In this document: piece after piece, positions 60,413-64,000 of the stretch | Position numbering within the stretch: position 1 is the first letter of the stretch | How the letters are laid out: the number at the start of each line of letters is the position of its first letter | Assembly: GCF_010993745.1 (NCBI RefSeq) | Contig: NZ_WOTN01000003.1 | Span: forward strand, 620,001 to 684,000 | DNA length: 64,000 nt | Direction of reading: 5' to 3' | Origin: Fodinicola acaciae | Lineage (GTDB): Bacteria > Actinomycetota > Actinomycetes > Mycobacteriales > HKI-0501 | Notes under the pieces: generated by a model | The model's input: only the letters and a program-made list of their open reading frames with translations | Told to the model about the DNA's origin: nothing | Database searches by the model: none | Made by a program: the position numbers and the translations under genes

Positions 60413-61503
60413 GTCAACTGCCGGCCGACAGCATGCAGGCAGCAAGGTGGTACGGCCGACGTGACGTCCGCGTCGTCGACGTGCCGGTCCCCACAGATCC
60501 GCGGCCGGGCTGGCTGGTCGCCAAGGTCGACGCCTGCGGATTGTGCGGCACCGACATCGAGGAATATCTGCACGGTCCGCTGCTCACCCCGGTCGACGAG
60601 CCGTTTGCGCTGACCGGCGCGACCGCGCCGCTGACCCTCGGCCACGAGCTGGTCGGCACGGTCACCGAGGTGGTCGGCGACGGCGTGACGCTCACCCCGG
60701 GCACGCGGGTGGCGATCGAAGGCAACCTGTTCTGCGGCGAGTGCGACTGGTGTCGCCGCGGCCAGACCAACGTCTGCCCGCGCTCTGGCCAGCTCGGCCA
60801 GCGTACGGACGGCGGCCTCGCGCATTACGTGGCGACACCGGAATACTGCTGCATCCCCTACTCCGCCGACCTGCCGCCGGGGCAGGCCGCCCTCGCCGAG
60901 CCGTTGTCGGTGGCCGTACGCGCGATCCGCCGCGGCCGCGTCGGCGTCGGCGACCGCGTCGCAGTCGTCGGCGGTGGCACGGTCGGCCTGCTCACCGCGC
61001 AGGTGGCCCGGATCGCCGGCGCCGACACGGTGATGCTGGTCGAGCCCAACCCCGTACGCCGCGCACTGGCCAGCTCTTTCGGCGCCGATGTCGCGGTCAC
61101 TCCGGAGGAGGCGCAGGCGGCGGCGACCGCGAGCACCGGCGGCCACGGCCTGGACGTCGTGCTCGACTGCGCCGGCGTACGCCAGGCGACGCCGCAGGCC
61201 ATCGAGCTGACCAGGCGGGCCGGCCGGACCGTGCTGGTGGCGATCTATCCCGGCGACCTCACCTTCGACGCGCTCGACTTCCTGGCCAGCGAGAAGGAAC
61301 TGATCGCGTCGATGTCGCACACCTACACCGCCGACTATCCGGACGCCGTACGGCTGCTGGAGACCGCGAAGGTCGACGTACGCCCGCTGATCACCGACCG
61401 CGTGGCGCTGCCGGACGTCGTACGCGACGGGTTCGAGGCTCTGGTCGCCGAGCCACAGAAGCATCTCAAAGTGGTCGTAGAGCCGCATCCGCGAGATAAC
61501 TGA
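60409..61503 (+). CDS. Zinc-dependent alcohol dehydrogenase (MDR family)
   Basis: A 364-residue medium-chain dehydrogenase. Catalytic zinc residues are in CGLCGTDIEE (Cys40-type), GHELVGTV (His-Glu), and a later Glu. The structural zinc loop is CGECDWCRRGQTNVC. The NAD(P) Rossmann motif is VVGGGTVGLLTAQVA. It resembles threonine/sorbitol/butanediol dehydrogenases. It is coupled to the membrane protein gene upstream by a GTGA overlap; the substrate is unknown. Confidence 0.9.
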   Translation: MSQLPADSMQAARWYGRRDVRVVDVPVPTDPRPGWLVAKVDACGLCGTDIEEYLHGPLLTPVDEPFALTGATAPLTLGHELVGTVTEVVGDGVTLTPGTRVAIEGNLFCGECDWCRRGQTNVCPRSGQLGQRTDGGLAHYVATPEYCCIPYSADLPPGQAALAEPLSVAVRAIRRGRVGVGDRVAVVGGGTVGLLTAQVARIAGADTVMLVEPNPVRRALASSFGADVAVTPEEAQAAATASTGGHGLDVVLDCAGVRQATPQAIELTRRAGRTVLVAIYPGDLTFDALDFLASEKELIASMSHTYTADYPDAVRLLETAKVDVRPLITDRVALPDVVRDGFEALVAEPQKHLKVVVEPHPRDN

Positions 61504-61602
61504 CGGCGGCACCGCGTAGGCTCGGCCACACGGGCGGCGAGATGTGAACCAATCCCGGCTTCGGTGCGTCTAACCCGAAGTGATGACGATAGGACCGCGC
61601 AT

Positions 61603-62184
61603 ATGACGGACGTGAGCGTGCAGCAGCCGGCTGAGCGGCCCAACTCGCGCGCGCTGCCGCCGTGGTTGTCCACCGCCCAGCCGTGGGTGTCGCTGGTGCT
61701 GCGGCTGGCGCTCGGGATCATCTGGCTGGCCGCCGCCCTGCCGAAGATCACCGACGTCGACGGCAACGTCCGCAGCGTACGGGTCTACGAGCTCGGCGTG
61801 CCGGACGTCGTCAACCAGGTCATCGGCATCGGCCAGCCGTTCCTCGAGCTGCTGCTGGGGTTGCTGTTGATCGTCGGAGTCGCGACCAGATGGGTCTCCG
61901 CGTTCTCCGGCCTGGTGTTCCTGATCTTCATCGGCGGCATCGCCTCGGCCTGGGCACGCGGCCTGCGGATCGACTGCGGCTGCTTCTCCAAGGGTGGCCA
62001 GCTGGCCGCCGGCGCCGACCCGGCCTACCTGCAGGAGATCGTGCGAGACAGTGGCTTCCTGCTGATCGCCGTGCTGCTGGTGATCTGGCCGCTGTCGAAG
62101 TTTTCGGTGGACGCCCTGCTCCGCCGGTTCAGTGTGACCGCCGCCGATCTGGAGGACGGCGACGACGACGAGGAGAACGTGTGA
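61603..62184 (+). CDS. MauE/DoxX-family membrane redox protein
   Basis: A 193-residue protein with about four helices of the DoxX/MauE type. Residues 123-130 carry DCGCFSKG, the paired Cys (Cys125/Cys127) of the MauE family, which works in disulfide metabolism at the membrane. The ATG at 61603 follows AGGACC. It overlaps the DsbA-like gene by 4 bp. Together they look like an electron-acceptor/oxidase pair for forming disulfides in exported proteins. Confidence 0.85.
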   Translation: MTDVSVQQPAERPNSRALPPWLSTAQPWVSLVLRLALGIIWLAAALPKITDVDGNVRSVRVYELGVPDVVNQVIGIGQPFLELLLGLLLIVGVATRWVSAFSGLVFLIFIGGIASAWARGLRIDCGCFSKGGQLAAGADPAYLQEIVRDSGFLLIAVLLVIWPLSKFSVDALLRRFSVTAADLEDGDDDEENV

Positions 62185-62978
62185 GCAAGAACAGCCCCCG
62201 CTCGACCGTGACCACCAAGGGCAAGGGGAAGGCCGCGCAGAGCCGGGCCCGGCAGGTCGCCGCGCAACGGCTCGCCGCGCAGCGCCGTAAGCAACGGATC
62301 ATCACCTTCTCGATCGTCGCCGTCGTCGTGGTCGCCGTGCTGGCCGTGGTCGGCGTGGTCGGCGTGACGGTGTGGAACCAGACGCACAAGCCGGCGCCGC
62401 CGCTGGCCGCGCCCAAGGGTGGCACCACCAGCGGCATCTACGTCGGCCCACCGACCGCCAAGGTGACCGTCGAGCTCTACATCGACTTCATGTGCCCGAT
62501 CTGCAACCAGTTCGAACAAACCACCGGTCCGACGCTGGACAAGATGGTGCAACAGGGCCAGATCCGGATCTACTACCACCCCGTCGCCTACCTTGACCGC
62601 TCGTCGCAGGGCACCATGTACTCGACCAGGGCCTCCGGCGCCGCCGCGTGTGCCGCCGACGCCGGCGTCTTCGACAAGTTCCGCTCGATCCTCTACCAGA
62701 ACCAGCCGCAGGAGAACACGCCCGGCCTGACCAACCAGCAGCTGATCCAGTTCGGCCAACAGGCCGGCGTCAAGGACACGGCGACCTTCGAGAAGTGTGT
62801 CAACGACGGCAAATACAGCACCTGGACGGCCAACCTGACCGACGCCGCGTCCAAGGGCGGGGTCAGCGGTACGCCGACCGTCAAGGTCAACGGCACGCTG
62901 GTCGGCGCCAAGGACACCGTGCCGAACACGCAGACCGTCACCGACGCGATCAACAAGGCGCTCGGCACCAAGAAGTAG
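62181..62978 (+). CDS. DsbA-like thioredoxin-fold protein, membrane anchored
   Basis: A 265-residue exported thiol-disulfide protein. A basic cytoplasmic N-terminus (about 1-40) is followed by one transmembrane helix (41-64) and an extracytoplasmic thioredoxin/DsbA domain with CPIC at 105-108 (DFMCPICNQF) and a cis-Pro near GVSGTPTVKVNG. Two further Cys (AACAAD, FEKCVND) may pair. The GTG overlaps the stop of the MauE/DoxX gene. Likely introduces disulfides into secreted proteins. Confidence 0.9.
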   Translation: MSKNSPRSTVTTKGKGKAAQSRARQVAAQRLAAQRRKQRIITFSIVAVVVVAVLAVVGVVGVTVWNQTHKPAPPLAAPKGGTTSGIYVGPPTAKVTVELYIDFMCPICNQFEQTTGPTLDKMVQQGQIRIYYHPVAYLDRSSQGTMYSTRASGAAACAADAGVFDKFRSILYQNQPQENTPGLTNQQLIQFGQQAGVKDTATFEKCVNDGKYSTWTANLTDAASKGGVSGTPTVKVNGTLVGAKDTVPNTQTVTDAINKALGTKK

Positions 62979-63022
62979 GGTCCGGCGGCCGATTGTCGCC
63001 AGCCTGGTCGTACTGTTGCGCC

Positions 63023-63496
63023 ATGACGGATACGGCCAGGCTGGCGCCGGGTGACGCGGCGCCCGACTTCGATCTCGAGACCGACTCCGGCGACCGGCTG
63101 CGGCTCGCCGACCTGCGCGGCAAGCGCACCATCCTGTACGTCTACCCCACCGCCCTGACACCGGGCTGCACCACGCAGGCCTGCGACTTCCGGGACAGCC
63201 TCGACGCGCTGCAGACGGCCGGCTACCAGGTCGTCGGGCTGTCCCGCGACCCGGTCGCCAAGCTGGTCAAGTTTCGCGAGAAGGAGCACCTCACCTTCCC
63301 GCTGCTGTCCAATGTGGACACCGACGTGCTGAAGGCCTACGGCGCGTTCGGCGAACGCAAGCTCTACGGCAAGACGGTGACCGGTCCGATCCGCTCCACG
63401 TTCGTGATCGACGCGGACGGCAAGATCGAGAAGGCCATGTACAACGTCAAGGCCACCGGCCACGTCGCCAAGCTCCGCCGCGACCTAGACATATAG
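63023..63496 (+). CDS. bcp: Thioredoxin-dependent peroxiredoxin (Bcp/PrxQ)
   Basis: A 157-residue peroxiredoxin that reduces H2O2 and organic peroxides. Peroxidatic Cys49 and resolving Cys54 are in LTPGCTTQACDFRD, the spacing of the BCP/PrxQ group; the conserved Arg is in PIRSTFVID. Lies 44 bp after the DsbA-like gene on the same strand, so the redox genes may be expressed together. Confidence 0.92.
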   Translation: MTDTARLAPGDAAPDFDLETDSGDRLRLADLRGKRTILYVYPTALTPGCTTQACDFRDSLDALQTAGYQVVGLSRDPVAKLVKFREKEHLTFPLLSNVDTDVLKAYGAFGERKLYGKTVTGPIRSTFVIDADGKIEKAMYNVKATGHVAKLRRDLDI

Positions 63497-63574
63497 CGCA
63501 CGTCACGGGAACTCCTCGGTGCGACAGGACGACCTGCACAGCAGAGAGTCGGACCCTAAGAGGAGTTGGGACCA

Positions 63575-64000
63575 GTGACGTTCCCCCACCGCACCGTCCG
63601 CCGGACCGGCGCGCTCGCGCTCGCAGCCGGCATCGGCGTCGCCGCCTCGCTGGCCATCGCCGCGCCGGCTGCCGCGCACGTACACGTCTATCCGGACGCC
63701 ACCGCGGCCGGCAGCTACGCCAAGCTGACCTTCCGCGTCCCCAACGAGGAGGACGGCGCCGACACGACCAAGATCGTGATCACCGTGCCGACCGACCACC
63801 CGCTGCGGTCGGTGCGTACGAAACCGCACGCCGGCTGGACCGCCACGACGACGACCGTCAACCTGCCGAAGGCGGTCAACGTCGGCGACGCGACCATCAC
63901 CAAGGCGGTCAACTCGATCACCTTCACCGCCGCCGCCGGCCAGGGGATCAAGCCGGGCGAGTTCGACGAGTTCGACGTGTCGGTGGGGCCGCTGCCGGAG
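63575..64000 (+). CDS. YcnI-like copper-associated protein, partial
   Basis: The first 142 residues of an exported protein that continues past the right edge. The GTG at 63575 follows AAGAGGAGTTGGG. The signal peptide covers about 1-33 (TGALALAAGIGVAASLAIAA, ending PAAA), leaving a mature N-terminus AHVHVYPDAT, the usual YcnI/DUF1775 start whose His residues bind copper. The next residues (YAKLTFRVPNEEDGADTTKI) are typical of the family. ycnI usually precedes a copper-importer or CopC/CopD gene, which would lie outside this window. Confidence 0.85.
   Translation, partial: MTFPHRTVRRTGALALAAGIGVAASLAIAAPAAAHVHVYPDATAAGSYAKLTFRVPNEEDGADTTKIVITVPTDHPLRSVRTKPHAGWTATTTTVNLPKAVNVGDATITKAVNSITFTAAAGQGIKPGEFDEFDVSVGPLPE

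Overview
The window is GC-rich, gene-dense DNA from an actinomycete chromosome. Evidence: GTG/TTG starts behind GGAGG-type ribosome sites, -10 boxes of the TANNNT type, two probable F420-dependent oxidoreductases, a WS/DGAT acyltransferase, a GPP34 protein, an SCO6745-family protein, a DUF6412 plus YidC-like pair, and several FCD-GntR, TetR and IclR regulators. I cannot place it below class/order. I saw no tRNA, rRNA, prophage, CRISPR array, complete IS or biosynthetic megacluster. Most of the window is ordinary chromosomal metabolism, with several short repetitive elements between genes.

Layout. 0-9 kb: FCD-GntR regulator with a HAD dehalogenase; Lnt-like acyltransferase; histidine kinase, response regulator and DUF4097 protein in one operon; MocR regulator divergent from an MFS exporter. 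8.6-9.6 kb: long intergenic repeat copy A. 9.6-19.5 kb: WS/DGAT, SCO6745-family protein, large secreted GH92 mannosidase facing a LacI regulator, alpha/beta hydrolase, DUF6412 plus YidC-like insertase, TetR. 19.6-22.6 kb: flavin monooxygenase, repeat copy B, phosphoribosyltransferase, PspC protein. 22.6-29.4 kb: beta-oxidation locus, with a double-domain TetR divergent from acyl-CoA dehydrogenase, thiolase, FadB and a dienoyl-CoA isomerase-like protein. 29.5-31.7 kb: anthranilate synthase genes behind a small ORF with three Trp codons, a candidate attenuation leader. 31.8-36.3 kb: membrane protein, F420/PPOX protein, MobA-like protein, MFS, luciferase-like oxidoreductase with a MerR/SoxR-type promoter. 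36.5-39.3 kb: hpaBC-like two-component hydroxylase with a divergent IclR. 39.3-46 kb: GPP34, GntR, Tat-exported phospholipase C, secreted HNH nuclease, broken MFS gene, amidohydrolase, polysaccharide deacetylase lipoprotein. 46-52 kb: acyl-CoA synthetase divergent from a P450, Mrr-like membrane protein, FUSC protein. 52-58 kb: MITE-like palindrome, GH2 hydrolase, lipoprotein plus C39-like secreted protein, DapA-like aldolase divergent from LysR. 58.3-59.2 kb: repeat copy C. 59-64 kb: membrane protein with alcohol dehydrogenase, MauE/DoxX plus DsbA-like pair, Bcp peroxiredoxin, start of a YcnI-like protein.

The most interesting signals lie outside the large genes: (i) a roughly 0.65-1 kb composite intergenic repeat in three copies plus a remnant, with a conserved small ORF and a conserved CTTGTTAAACAAG palindrome; (ii) two families of perfect palindromes placed just after stop codons; (iii) a 162-bp TA-flanked palindrome between GH2 and FUSC; (iv) a Trp-codon-rich leader ORF whose stop overlaps a possible trpE start. 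Functions are inferred from motifs read by eye; no database search was run.
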